From: Lepidurus packardi
Lineage: Eukaryota; Arthropoda; Branchiopoda; Notostraca; Triopsidae
Length of the DNA: 64,000 nucleotides
Direction: 5' to 3'
Assembly: GCA_023053545.1 (NCBI GenBank)
Contig: JAKZAN010000001.1
Coordinates: 6,034,565-6,098,564 of the forward strand
Below the pieces are notes generated by a model that made no database searches, had not been told where the DNA came from, and was given only the letters and a program-made list of their open reading frames with translations. Made by a program: the position numbers and the translations under genes. Within the stretch, counting starts at the first letter, position 1. Each line of letters starts with the position of its first letter. Of the stretch, positions 24,986 through 37,300 are shown in pieces.

Positions 24986-25355
24986 CTAGTACACATAGTC
25001 ATATAACTTTAGTATGTAGGATTCCATAACTTATAAAAGAAACCAAACCTTTTTGCTGCGTGGAACTGGAGTGTAAACCGTTATAAAAGTAAATCTAGTT
25101 GTTATCCGCCGTGCCAAACCTTGCAATCCACGTCATTGCCATGCAGATGATTGTAAACTATGGTATGCCAGGTGAGAAAAACAAATGCATAAAGAGACAA
25201 TTAATAAGGAATTTGAATAGTTTTACTATTACAAAATTCCTTACATAAATTTTGAACATATAATTAGCCCATATGTATTTGTCGATTTTGGGCTCTATCT
25301 GGCAAGCCAGCTTCACTTCCCTTTTGCTTCGGTTGCGTTGCAAGTAGCCATCATC

Positions 25356-26026
25356 ATGGTAAGTTTACAAAAGTTTTTGTGTTTTGCTAAATTTGCGTGA
25401 CTATCTTTGTCCTTCAGTAGAACTTTAATTTCTTATAGTTAAGACCCAGTTTAATTGTGATCAATTTTCGTTTTCTTGGATTGGATTGTAACGCTTTGTT
25501 CACGAAAGCGTTACAAGCCATGCCCATGTGCTGGCTTAGTTATATGAGTTTTCCGGGCGTGGAATTTCGCTAATATAATATCTACATATTATAATATTCC
25601 GTGTTTTTTTACTAGGCTCCTAAAAAGGACAGCAAGTCTGCGAAGACTCCCTCTAAATCGGCCCCCGCCAAAAAGAAGGAAGGAGGTGGTGGCAAAGCCA
25701 AGAAGAAGAAGTGGTCCAAAGGAAAATCGCGTGATAAGTTGAACAACTTGATCCTTTTTGATGCCGCTACTTATGACAAACTGCTAAAAGAAGTGCCCGC
25801 TTACAAGCTCATCACCCCTGCTGTGGTTTCTGAAAGGCTAAAGATCCGAGGATCCTTGGCTCGCAGGGCTCTTGATGAACTTTGCCAGAAAGGTAAAAAG
25901 TTGAGGAGTTTTTGGTCATTAATAACATGCTTTTCTCTTCTAGGTTTGATCAAGCAAGTCGTGAAGCACCGTGCCCAACTTATCTACACAAGAACTACCA
26001 AGGGTGATGATGCAGCTCCGGCATAA
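25356..26026 (+). CDS. RPS25: 40S ribosomal protein S25 (eS25)
   Basis: Three exons: 25356-25358 (the ATG alone), 25616-25892 and 25944-26026, giving 120 residues. eS25 is a component of the 40S head and supports initiation at some internal ribosome entry sites. The product starts [18 protein letters not shown], followed by a lysine-rich tail, then [38 protein letters not shown] and [16 protein letters not shown], ending [18 protein letters not shown]. The intron immediately after the initiator ATG is a common layout in ribosomal protein genes. Pyrimidine-rich sequence upstream (CTTCACTTCCCTTTTGCTTC, about 25311-25330) would suit a TOP-type transcription start, but the start site is inferred. 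Confidence 0.97.
25488..25514 (+). other. Perfect hairpin in RpS25 intron 1
   Basis: GTAACGCTTT and AAAGCGTTAC form a 10-bp perfect stem around a 7-base loop (GTTCACG). A second short stem follows (AAGCC/GGCTT around ATGCCCATGTGCT, about 25515-25537). Ribosomal-protein introns often host snoRNAs, but I cannot place convincing C/D or H/ACA boxes, so I leave this as an unassigned structure. Confidence 0.4.
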
Positions 26027-26286
26027 CATGTATTTCCATCATACTGCGTCCTAATACAGGATTCCAAGACCCAAACTTTTTAACCTTTGTGTTTTAAATG
26101 AATCACTTTGAGTACTTGTAAGGTTTCTCAGCTAGGTAGCGAATGTAGCGCAGCAGTTGTGCTGTTAGGAGCCGTCTTTTTATAAAAAGCACACGCAACC
26201 CATAGGTTGATGGTGAATACCCTTAGCAGCATCCTTGGTGATATTAGGTGGCATTGTGTGGTTCACAACCTGGCACGATTTTAGTA

Positions 26287-26657
26287 CAGTAAAACCTCGG
26301 TTTGCGAGCATAATTCGTTCCGGAAACGTGCTCGTAATCCAAAACGAATATCCCCCATAAGAAACAATGGACAATCAGATTTTTCGTTCCAAATGTTTTC
26401 AATAAACAAATGATGAATACTCGCACTGCTACAGCCTTATTCGGCTGGTGCTTTTCTACAAAATGTTGCACTGTTTCCCACGTTTTGCATATCTCTAATA
26501 TCCCGCAGTTGCGATCACGGGACGCTCGTCAGAGAAAGCATGCACAGCGTACTGTACACTGCTCGTATATCAAGACATCGCTTGTGTATCGAGTCAAAAT
26601 TTTATATAAATTTTTGCTCGTCTTGCGAGTGTTTACTCGCAATCCAAGGTTTTACTG
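26287..26657. repeat. Pogo/Tigger-like MITE with TA flanks
   Basis: The left terminus CAGTAAAACCTCGGTTTGCGAG is the near-perfect reverse complement of the right terminus CTCGCAATCCAAGGTTTTACTG. The element is flanked on each side by TA, the target duplication of the Tc1/mariner/pogo superfamily. CAGT-start termini with AACCTCG are typical of Tigger-type elements. Internal subterminal pairs (GCTCGTAATCC, TGCTCGTCTTGCGAG) also occur. At 371 bp with no transposase frame it is non-autonomous. Confidence 0.8.
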
Positions 26658-27098
26658 TATTATAATTTGAGGTTTTTTCGTCAGTTATATCTAATGTTAA
26701 CCTAACTTGGAACGAAGAGCTTTTTAACACGAAGTAACTGAAATTGTGATTACGTGTAGGCTTTTTTTAATAATTCAGGCGAAATGGAATTGGGAAGTTT
26801 TTTTTTGAAACGATAATAGTTATCACAATACGAAGAAGTCCTGTCGTGTTTAAAAAACGAAGTTTAGAACAGGACTTTACTGCATTTGCTGCACCAGTTT
26901 TCGTATTATTAGAAAATTGCAGTTTGTTTCCTTATTTGGGTTAGGAAGCCTTTATATTCGAAAAAATTCACGGAATTCGTAGTTGCGCACAAAATAGTAT
27001 ACTGTAATGTTCCTATAGTACTGTACTATGTTAGTCACTGGAGATTTTACAATCAATCAGTCATTGGTTTACCATACATAAGGGACACAATGTAAATA

Positions 27099-27256
27099 CA
27101 GTGAAAACCGTTTAACACGAAACCAAAGGGACCGGAATATTTTTTCGGGTTAAAAGGATTTCGTGCTGACAGATAAAGGTGGAGTTACATAGCGTTTGTC
27201 CGGACGGGAATTCCATTTTGTGCTAGCAGGTTCTTCGTGTTAAACGGTTTTTACTG
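27099..27256. repeat. Short mariner/pogo-like MITE with TA flanks
   Basis: The terminal inverted repeats CAGTGAAAACCGTTTAACAC and GTGTTAAACGGTTTTTACTG are nearly perfect over about 23 bp and are bordered by TA on both sides. Its 158-bp length and lack of coding capacity mark a non-autonomous element. It differs in terminal sequence from the element at 26287-26657, so it was probably mobilised by a different transposase. Confidence 0.8.
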
Positions 27257-27919
27257 TAGATCACGGGGAAAGTGATGGGGACCCATGACACGTGCACTAA
27301 CTGGTTAGCGCAAAGGAAAAGGCAACAAGCGCGTTTGGAATTCCAGCAGTCATTTTTAAGTAATACATGTTTATTAATTAATCTAGTGATAAATACTACT
27401 AAAAAATCATCAAACTGTCCGTTGTATATGTAGGTACACATTTATTAGAACACTCGATTGGAATAATGTTACAATTAGGAAATTCGACATTCTGGTATAA
27501 GGTTAAACAAAGGTTAAATCGATGTCATGAGTACAAATCTTAGAACGTAATTGGGATGCACTTGATATATGTCACCTACATTCGTAAAAAGAAATTGCTT
27601 GTATTGAATTTCACGATTCTTGCAAGGACCAATTGTTATTTATTATTTACGATATTATCTTATCTAGACAGAAGAGGCTTCGTGTTAGCAAAGCGTACTG
27701 CAATATGCTAAGCTGTAAAAATAGGTAAATTTTAGGTAAAAAGGGTTTATTTTAGGTAAAAAAAGGCCGTTAACGCGGAAGAAATAATTAACTGAGAAGA
27801 AAAAAGCACGGGACATTCATAGCTGCTTTTGGAAGGGATCGCGTGATTCGATGCGTGCCAAAAGCAGGCGAACCTGCGGTCATCTATTTATAGGGAGGCT
27901 TTGGAGCTGCCTGGGAGCC
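27257..27919. other. AT-rich intergenic region without a recognised gene
   Basis: This is part of the 2.55-kb gap between RpS25 and ADSS. I see no coding frame of interest and no RNA gene. Short direct repeats of TTTTAGGTAAAAA-type sequence occur at about 27728-27765. Confidence 0.4.
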
Positions 27920-27926
27920 TATAAAT
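27920..27926 (+). promoter_or_regulatory. Candidate TATA box
   Basis: TATAAAT sits in GC-richer sequence (GGGAGCC before, TCCGGTAC after), with plausible start-site sequence about 30 bp downstream. A strong-looking donor (AGAAG|GTACTC, about 27977) follows, and an acceptor at 28061-28062 opens a possible exon to 28166. These could form upstream noncoding exons of ADSS or a separate transcript. Confidence 0.3.
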
Positions 27927-28062
27927 TCCGGTACTAACCGAAGCACACGTTTGGTCGATCTCGGGCTCGCATAGAAGAAGGTACTCATTTCATATTCTAG
28001 ATAATTTAGTATCAAAGAGACTCTATTTTAATTTTATTCCCGAACAAATCTCTCAACTTTAG

Positions 28063-28166
28063 AACCTGCCAGTTGATTGGACGGCAAGAATTCGAAGATA
28101 AGGAAAATCCCCATCTCTCTGCTCTTATCTCAGCAGCCCAAACAACATTGCCCATATCAGCCCATA
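28063..28166 (+). other. Possible upstream exon (noncoding or unassigned)
   Basis: The segment lies between a pyrimidine-rich acceptor (TCTCAACTTTAG) and a good donor (ATA|GTAAGT). One frame is open across all of it (TCQLIGRQEFEDKENP and on to LPISAH), but no start codon can be linked to it. An acceptor-like CTATTTTTCCTAG at 28351-28363 lies further on, in the ADSS leader region. It may be a 5' UTR exon of ADSS. Confidence 0.3.
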
Positions 28167-28577
28167 GTAAGTTTCTGTTGCTTCTCGTAGTTTCTTTTCC
28201 ACTGTTGTAAAGTTAGCCATTTAAAATAAAAAAAAATCATTCTTGTAATTCTTTATGTATTTCATAGTTGTTGCCTCTCGTGCATTTTCATTGCGTCATT
28301 TTCGTGTTCTTACTGAATGATTACATGTATATAAGCCAGTAAGGCATTTTCTATTTTTCCTAGATTTGGCAACTATTACATGCCTTTCGGTGTTGGTCTC
28401 CAACTTCGCGCCTAAATATCAACAGCGCCAACAAATCCCTCCCATTTTCCGGTTTTAACGCCAAACGCCCCCCTCTTACTTCTTTTCTTTAGCGGTATAT
28501 AGCCAGGAGTGCACGTGGTTTAGGTCCCCTTAACCTTTCCCTGTGAAATCTTTACGTGGGCCTCCCGTATTTGCCAA

Positions 28578-30675
<2,098 letters not shown>

Positions 30676-31118
30676 ATTGGGTTTTAACCTACGTATCCTA
30701 TTTTTTCAACTAGTGACACAATATTATCGTTGGATTACAGGGGCTTGGTTTCCGTACTTGGAATGCCAGTCGCACAGTAATTTTGTTACTCTCAGCACCG
30801 CTTTTAAAATTTTTAAGATGTTGGCTGGAAAGCATTTTATCCCAAGCCGTCAGTCCAACTTCTGTCAGGTGGAAAATTAACACTCAAGAGTTATTTTTTT
30901 TTTACCATCGCGAACGTCAAGTGAAATTTTCTGTCTTGTGTGTTTTGACTTATACAGTGCAAACCCGGCTTGTAGGCTGACAGTCTCTCAGGCGAGTTTT
31001 ATTTTAAATGTTAGCTTTACCAAGTAAGGCATCACTGATTCTCACTTTTATCTCAATAGCACACAGTGTTAGCTAGGTATAATACTTCACAGGTTAAGCT
31101 TGTATATAGAACAGGGAC

Positions 31119-31867
31119 TTAGGTAAGGTGTTTTTCCCTGATTTGTTTTAGTAAATTTAATAGTGAGTCAGTAGAGTCTAGCAAACGTTGCACTCGGTCA
31201 ATGAGGTTTTTCCTTTGCGCTCGGGCTTCTTTTTGGTTCGCATTTAGTTCTAAGCCATCCAAAGTCTCTAACATCTTCATGAGTTCTTCTGCAGATAATT
31301 TGGTTTGCTTGTCAAGTTTGGGCGTGCTTAGGAGTATAAGCTCTGGCGACGAGAATCCCTTAATAATTCATAAAAAAAAAAAAATTAGTTCTCAATTCTT
31401 AGCTAGGACAAGTTTTACCTACTTTCTCTATGTCGTCTACATCTTTGGCGACAGTGTTCAGTCTAGAAGCTATTTCATCGTGAATTTTGTTAAACTTTTG
31501 GATGGTTTTGGCAGCTTCGGATTCCTCTTCCTTTGCAGGTCTTTGACCTAACAAAAGTATCTTGGCCTTCTTAGGCACCATCAAAGCTGTCGAGATCGTC
31601 CTATTGGGTGTCGGTGCTTGTGATGAAGCATATTTCACAAGTGGATGTGGGCTGCTCAAGTTACGTCCGTTACAGATCAATCTTTGTGAGTTCACAGGTA
31701 CTCCCGTAAACTCTTCTACTACATTTTGCAAGTCAGCCAGTGTGGCAGTGGGTGGAAGTTGGATGTTATGTTTTTCAGAGCCTGCGAGGAAAAAGTAATA
31801 AATCACGGGTCTCAGGGTACTTTCGAATGAACAAACCATGTACAAGATTGATATCATAGTCGTCCAT
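31119..31867 (-). CDS. BAG1: BAG1-like co-chaperone (ubiquitin-like and BAG domains)
   Basis: Three exons in transcript order: 31867-31837, 31781-31423 and 31358-31119, giving 209 residues. BAG1 binds the ATPase domain of Hsp70/Hsc70 and promotes nucleotide exchange, with the ubiquitin-like domain coupling it to the proteasome. The N-terminal half is ubiquitin-like (HNIQLPPTATLADLQNVVEE, PVNSQRLICNGRNLS). The C-terminal half is a BAG three-helix domain (KTIQKFNKIHDEIASRLNTV, DDIEKGFSSPEL, TKLSAEELMKMLETLDGL, ARAQRKNLIDRVQRLLDSTD). The donor GTAGGT at exon 2 was preferred because DDIEK-GF matches the human IQQGF junction. A nearby GTAAAA donor also exists. A possible acceptor (CCTTCTTAG, about 31896-31904) just upstream of the ATG suggests a 5' UTR intron. 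Confidence 0.9.
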
Positions 31868-32058
31868 ATTTCCTTATGCGCTACAGCAAATTGCCTAAGA
31901 AGGTAAGACAGATATAGATTTTAATTTGTTTATACACTTTGCAAATAACCTAGTCCCTGTCAACTCATGTTTTTTGCCCTTTTCGGACACCCGGAGGCGT
32001 TTAGCTGGGATGCCTAGATGTAGGTCTTGTAGTACGAAGGCTATGGAAGCCCTGAGAG

Positions 32059-33180
32059 TATGGAAGCCCTGAGAGGACAAAACTCGGGAACCGCAGAAAG
32101 TGACTCGGGAACAGCAGAAAGTACACTTATGGGAACATATTGACTTTCGGGAACACGGGAACCAGTTTTCGGAACATGGGAACCAGTTTTGCCAAAACTG
32201 GTTCTCATGTTCCCTAGTTCCCAAAACTTTTGGGAACTTGGGAACATGGGAACCAGTTTTGGGAACACTATCGGGAACACGGGAACATTATCGGGAACAC
32301 GGGAACATTATCGGGAACACGGGAACATTATCGGGAACACGGGAACATATCGCTGTTTTCGGAACATATCGATATCTTCGGATGCAAGGTCGCTTTCACA
32401 CTGTCATACAACTAGGCCCCCCCCCCCCCCCCCCCCCCCAAGACCATAAAACCAATTTATCTTCTTCCACTAGCTTGCGCCCCCTTGTGGAACTTGTAGG
32501 AAACACATTGAGAAATGTTTCTCTGGTTTACTTATGCACGAAACGTGCGGAAATGTAGTTTAAACAGAAGAAAAAGACCTTGTCGCCATTACAGAAGCAT
32601 TTGTTTATTAATTGGAAAGTCACTGTTTTGCTGTTGGGGAACTGACAATTGCAATACATTCTAGTTATTTGAAGGAGTTTTTTCCAATCATAATAATAAT
32701 AATGACGGTTTATGCATTAAGGCTAATATCATATTTTACAGTTTTTCCCAACAAAGTTTGCTCAGTATTTCACAATTAATATCGCATGAAGAGTTCTTTA
32801 TTATTAGTTGTATGACAGTGTGAAAGCGACCTTGCATCCGAAGATATCGATATGTTCCGAAAACAGCGATATGTTCCCGTGTTCCCGATAATGTTCCCGT
32901 GTTCCCGATAATGTTCCCGTGTTCCCGATAGTGTTCCCGTGTTCCCGATAGTGTTCCCGTGTTCCCGATAGTGTTCCCAAAACTGGTTCCCATGTTCCCA
33001 AGTTCCCAAAAGTTTTGGGAACTTGGGAACATGGGAACCAGTTTTGGCAAAACTGGTTCCCATGTTCCGAAAACTGGTTCCCGTGTTCCCGAAAGTCAAT
33101 ATGTTCCCATAAGTGTACTTTCTGCTGTTCCCGAGTCACTTTCTGCGGTTCCCGAGTTTTGTCCTCTCAGGGCTTCCATA
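32059..33180. mobile_element. Foldback-type element with long, tandemly repeated inverted arms
   Basis: The left arm (32059-32414) and right arm (32805-33180) are near-perfect reverse complements over more than 350 bp. They surround a unique 390-bp centre with a 23-base C run at 32417-32439. Each arm runs from TATGGAAGCCCTGAGAGG outermost, through a set of GGGAAC-rich palindromes (ATGGGAACCAGTTTT with AAAACTGGTTCCCAT), to a tandem array of a 20-bp unit (GGGAACACGGGAACATTATC and variants) and TGACAGTGTGAAAGCGAC innermost. The right arm has about one unit more than the left. Foldback elements of Drosophila have arms built of short tandem units in this way. No transposase is encoded. A 17-bp duplication of the left terminus lies at 32042-32058. 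The target duplication is not resolved. Confidence 0.85.
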
Positions 33181-33228
33181 GAAGTAAGGCAACCTAACGC
33201 TTGCACCGTTACATTGGTAATACTGTAG

Positions 33229-33712
33229 CGGTTCGCTAGTCGAACGGGATAGGGAAGCCAGGCTATTGGACGACCCTAATAAAGATTTGCTGCTAGACGC
33301 GCTAGAATATCTTCTGGCTGTGAATCTGGTGGTTATTGCATCTATTAACCCTTCCAACTGCGGCTGATGTACGTCATAGCGAGATTAACATCGGAAAGGT
33401 CCCGACGCTCAGCACAGCAGCTCTTCGGTCCGACCTTGTGTATAATTGTGGATTTTTTTTTAGAATTGTAACACTTGATTTCCCAATGCTTTGCTTTTAT
33501 TATAAAACATCTACCAGTTCTGCTTTGCCGAGCCCGGGGACATTCCGTGTCATCATTTCCGAAGCGGAGACGACTACCGAAGCAATATTTTTACACCGTC
33601 CATTGGAGAAGTCGTGACCCGAGGAAGACACCGGAGGGATAATGCCTGGGAAGAGGTGGTATCGCCCAGTTTGTCCGGAATCGTGGATGAAGACGTAGAA
33701 TCATTTTGCTGA
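33229..33712 (+). CDS. Unrecognised protein, two 3' exons
   Basis: Two exons fit in frame. The first, 33229-33328, follows an acceptor ACTGTAG and encodes GSLVERDREARLLDDPNK and LLLDALEYLLAVNL. The second, 33518-33712, follows an acceptor CATCTACCAG and encodes FCFAEPGDIPCHHFRSGDDY, NIFTPSIGEVVTRGRHRRDN and WEEVVSPSLSGIVDEDVESF, ending CysTGA. Codon composition, charge and helix patterns look like real coding sequence, and there is no in-frame stop. I do not recognise the family. The upstream part is missing: the foldback element begins just 48 bp before the first exon, so earlier exons lie beyond it or were lost. It could be a functional gene with the foldback in an intron, or a truncated remnant. 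Confidence 0.45.
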
Positions 33713-33782
33713 GCACCCCAAAATTGTTTTTGTAAAATATCGACTCGGGGACGAGTGGAAAGTCAGGAAGGACCGAGTGTAA

Positions 33783-33840
33783 CAATGTAGGCAAACTGTC
33801 AAGGAAGGCATGCGGATGTTTGTCAGGGTTAATTGGAGAA
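33783..33840. repeat. Short dispersed repeat, second copy
   Basis: ACAATGTAGGCAAACTGTCA followed by GGAAGGCATGCGGATGTTTG and CAGGGTTAATTGGAGA matches the unit at about 3516-3600 with a few changes. Here it directly abuts family F copy 3. Confidence 0.55.
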
Positions 33841-33844
33841 TACC

Positions 33845-34240
33845 CGCTACATGGACTTTGCAAATTGATCAATCACATCGCTTTTCCGTTGTTGTAGACC
33901 AATCCTGTCATTCGAAGCCTACTTCTATGCTTAGGTAGTGTTCTCAACACGATATTCCTTCTAAATTCCCCATTCAATTAAAGCAGCACGTCTTTTAAAT
34001 TACTCAAATTAAATAAAACTCAAACTCATTAAATTGAACTATACTAATTAAACTAAAATCAAACTCAATTAAATGACAGGTCACTAAATGACCTGCTCAT
34101 TTAATTGACGTGGGAGTTTAAAAGGAATTTCCCTACCTAAACGTAGTATTAGGCTGGAAATAATAGGATTGGTCTAAACGACGGAAAAGCAATGTGATTG
34201 GTCAATTTTCAAAGTCCATCTAGCGATAACAAGTTCGTTA
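33845..34240. repeat. Palindromic MITE-like repeat, family F, copy 3
   Basis: The outer pairs are GACTTTGCAAATTGATCAAT against ATTGGTCAATTTTCAAAGTC. The inner pairs are AGACCAATCCTGTCATT against AATAATAGGATTGGTCT, and AAGCCTACTTCTATGCTTAG against TACCTAAACGTAGTATTAGG. The centre holds an AT-rich expansion with repeated AATTAAA and AAACTCAAA motifs, which makes this copy longer than the others. It ends 158 bp upstream of the DNA-PKcs start codon. Confidence 0.75.
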
Positions 34241-34397
34241 CTGTACCTTTATGTCATTTAAATATGGTAAAATTACAAGCATTTTGTACGACGTTGCACT
34301 TCCGACAAGAAACGCTGTGGTTGCCTACGTTGCAGGAAGTTACACTCTCCCGGCAGAAACGCATTTGTTAGTCGCTCCTGTTCCATTGTAAATAACT

Positions 34398-37300
34398 ATG
34401 GACACTCACAAATTGCAATCGTTACTTCAAGAATTACACGGTGCGGTTATAAGGAATGAGAAAGAAACAGCGAAGAAGAAACTCAAGGAAATAGAAGACT
34501 TGGTGGAACCGAGCAATTTCTCTACGAAAGATCAAAGTATAACTATGGCACTATTTCTTTTTAAGCTGAACTGAAATTTTCACAGCGTTCGTGCTTTTTA
34601 TGTTGTATTTGTACTTCTAGGATTAGGAGTATCATACCTATTAACAGACGAACGAAGCCTAATCAAGCTGACCCGTTCACTTTCAACAGACGAACGTGAC
34701 CTAAAAGCACGGATCCTCCAAATTCTCTTGAAATACTTTAAAATTGAAGGATCTCATAGCTATATCGGACCTTATATTCCAGATGTTGCTGTACGTATTA
34801 TAGATTACAGACTTACAAACGTACATTACATAGAGTCGATTCTTAGAACTTTGCATTCCAATTGGCCCGTACCGAAAAAGTGGCGCAACTCCAAGCTTTG
34901 GCGCTGGAACTCTTAAATGCAGTCATCGCAGTATCACGTGAGATTCCCTCTGAGGATTGGGTTTTTTCTCTACAACTAAAAACTGTAATGGAAAGTTTAT
35001 TTGTGGCCAGTGGAAACTCGGTCAAATCCGGTAAGAACAATTGTGAATTTTCTAAATTTTTCTCTACTCCATTTTCATTTTCTCATTTTACAGTGTTGCA
35101 ATGGATATATACTCTGATGGGCACTATTGCCTTCCATTACAATGACTTTGTTACGAATTTTCAATACAGCAATAAGATCGCTGATCATCTCTCCAAAGTG
35201 CTGTACCAGCAGGTTATAATGCTATACCATAACGTCATAATGAATCCGTTTAAATGAAAAATTTATTTTGAACAGATGGTGGTCACTTTCGACCGCACTC
35301 CGGACAAGACTGAGTATCCTGTCGTCCTGGGATGTTTACAAGGCCTAACAGCATTAATGCACGTTTTTACACAAAGCAGGGAAGACAGCGAAGATAACTG
35401 TAACCGGATATTCGAATCCGTTAAAAGACTAGTCTACCATGGGATCAACTTCCCTAAACGTGAAGCTTGCAGAGGTATCTCCTAAAGCCGTACGAGAAAT
35501 AGCTGAATAACATACTTTTACCTAGCTGCATTGAAACTGCTCTCTCTTCATTCAGTGCAATTCGCTCCGGTACTGCTACATTCATATACCACAACTTTCG
35601 CACCAGCTTTAAAGAAGTGGTGTAGTAGTAAGAACGAAGACGATAAAAGAGCTGGTCAGGAAGCGTTCAGGAGTGTAATTGCGACATTAGCCTACACCTT
35701 GTCGGAAACTAACGTTGCAAAGGATGAAGCCATTAAAATTGATATATGGAAGGTGCTTATAGCAATAACCTGGCTACTTGTTATGATTAATTAATTCGGG
35801 TATCTTAAGGCAATGCTTATGGACGTAGTCGATAAACTGCGCAGTTTCGAAGAAGAGGAGGAAACTGCGGTAGAGGTAGTAGGCAGTCTGGTACCAGTTT
35901 TACGTAAGAGGGCCTGCTCGAGAGAAGTTCAAGAATTGGTTAATTTTCTATTGGATAAAGCCCAACGTCTTGTCACAAAGTAATCTTTCTTTCAGATAAA
36001 ATAATGTAATAGTTTGTCAATCCACTAAGTGAACGTTTATCCTAGTAGGAATGAAACGGTGTCAAGAAGGGGATACCTGTTGCATGCTTATATCAACACC
36101 ATTGGCTTGTTGCTGCCATTAAGCGAGAAAATTACCACAGATCATGTAAAGCTACTAGAGCAATTATCTGTGCAGCTCATAGAAAAGTACCCTGAAGTGT
36201 ATGGAAAGAAGAAAAACTTCTTAACGCAAGCGTTAGTCTGTCTCCTATTAGGGCTTCATAAAAAGAACTTTCCACTGGAAACCATCTTGCCTGACATAAG
36301 TAAGCGATAAGCTTTATGCAAGGGGTTCATAACTCCGTTGGTGGGTGTACGAGGGTTAATTTTTTTTTAACTCAAACAAATCTTAGGGTTAAACTGCTAA
36401 ACTTAGGATTAAACAGTTGAACTTAGGTTTAAACAGTTCAACTTAGGTTCAACTTAAATGGTTAAACTTGGGATTAAACTGTTCAGTTAAAAAGCTAACA
36501 AAAATTATACGCGCTAAGAAGTTTAACATTTTTTAACTGAGTGGTAAGGGTGTACGAAGTTAAACACGAGTTGCGAACCCCTTGGCTTTAAGTCGCCTAC
36601 TGTACACTTTCACTTTTCATTTATAGTATACCAAGGCCTCGTACGAACCGTATCCCACCCTGTGCTGATGGAATTAGAGCTAATTAAGGAAAGTCGGGAC
36701 ATGGCAAACTTAAAAGATATCTCAAAAATATATTCCTATAAAGATTATTTATCTCTCTGGCATCGTCTGCTCAGTTTTTCCAGCACTGCTGACTTGGATT
36801 TCGTGAATCTAACGCTTAACGACGTCGTCTGTTTGCGGAATCAGTTACTGGCCCAAGTTTTGCAAAACAGCTTGCAAATCTTAGAAACATTAAATCTCAA
36901 CACCAGGAAAGAAGAATCGGAAGGTGATGCTCAATCTTCAGCCGATCCGCTTTTTGGCTACAAAGCAGACAAACCAAAAGATCATGCGATTCTGGTCAAC
37001 ATCGTGGATTTCCTCACTGAACTTCTACCCACAGTCAATTTAGAAGATGAGTGGGCTCACTGGGCGTATACCTTAGGTCGCAAGGTTATGGAATTCTCTT
37101 ATAGAAACCCGAAAGTATCGACTTTGTATCGATGGTCGGCTTTAATTCTCAAACTTTGCTCGGATTCGGATTACTTTGCCAACGAAACAAGCCCGGAAGT
37201 TGGCCAAGCTCAGAAAGTGTTTCAACAGTACGTGGACTATGTCTTAAAGCAGTTGCCACAGTTCAGAGACGAACTTTTGTCCTCTGCCTTGAAAGTTCTG

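Noticed and set aside
24985-25160. Specific first exons for SLC30A7 (for example from MAMTWIAR at about 25140)
   Set aside because: No combination of visible donors and acceptors gave a consistent phase into the exon at 24985, so no start was assigned.
30976-31118. Additional exons between ADSS and BAG1
   Set aside because: Both genes close in frame with family-typical C-termini. The gap reads as 3' UTR and spacer.
31876-31902. Plus-strand start exon (ATG then eight codons and AAG|GTAAGA) for the gene at 33229
   Set aside because: It lies 8 bp from the BAG1 ATG. On the minus strand the same bases form a polypyrimidine acceptor for a BAG1 leader exon, and its phase does not match the exon at 33229.
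32100-33140. Open frames of 60-152 codons on both strands through the foldback arms
   Set aside because: They are translations of GGGAAC/GTTCCC tandem repeats and palindromes and mirror each other in the two arms. Nothing suggests protein coding.
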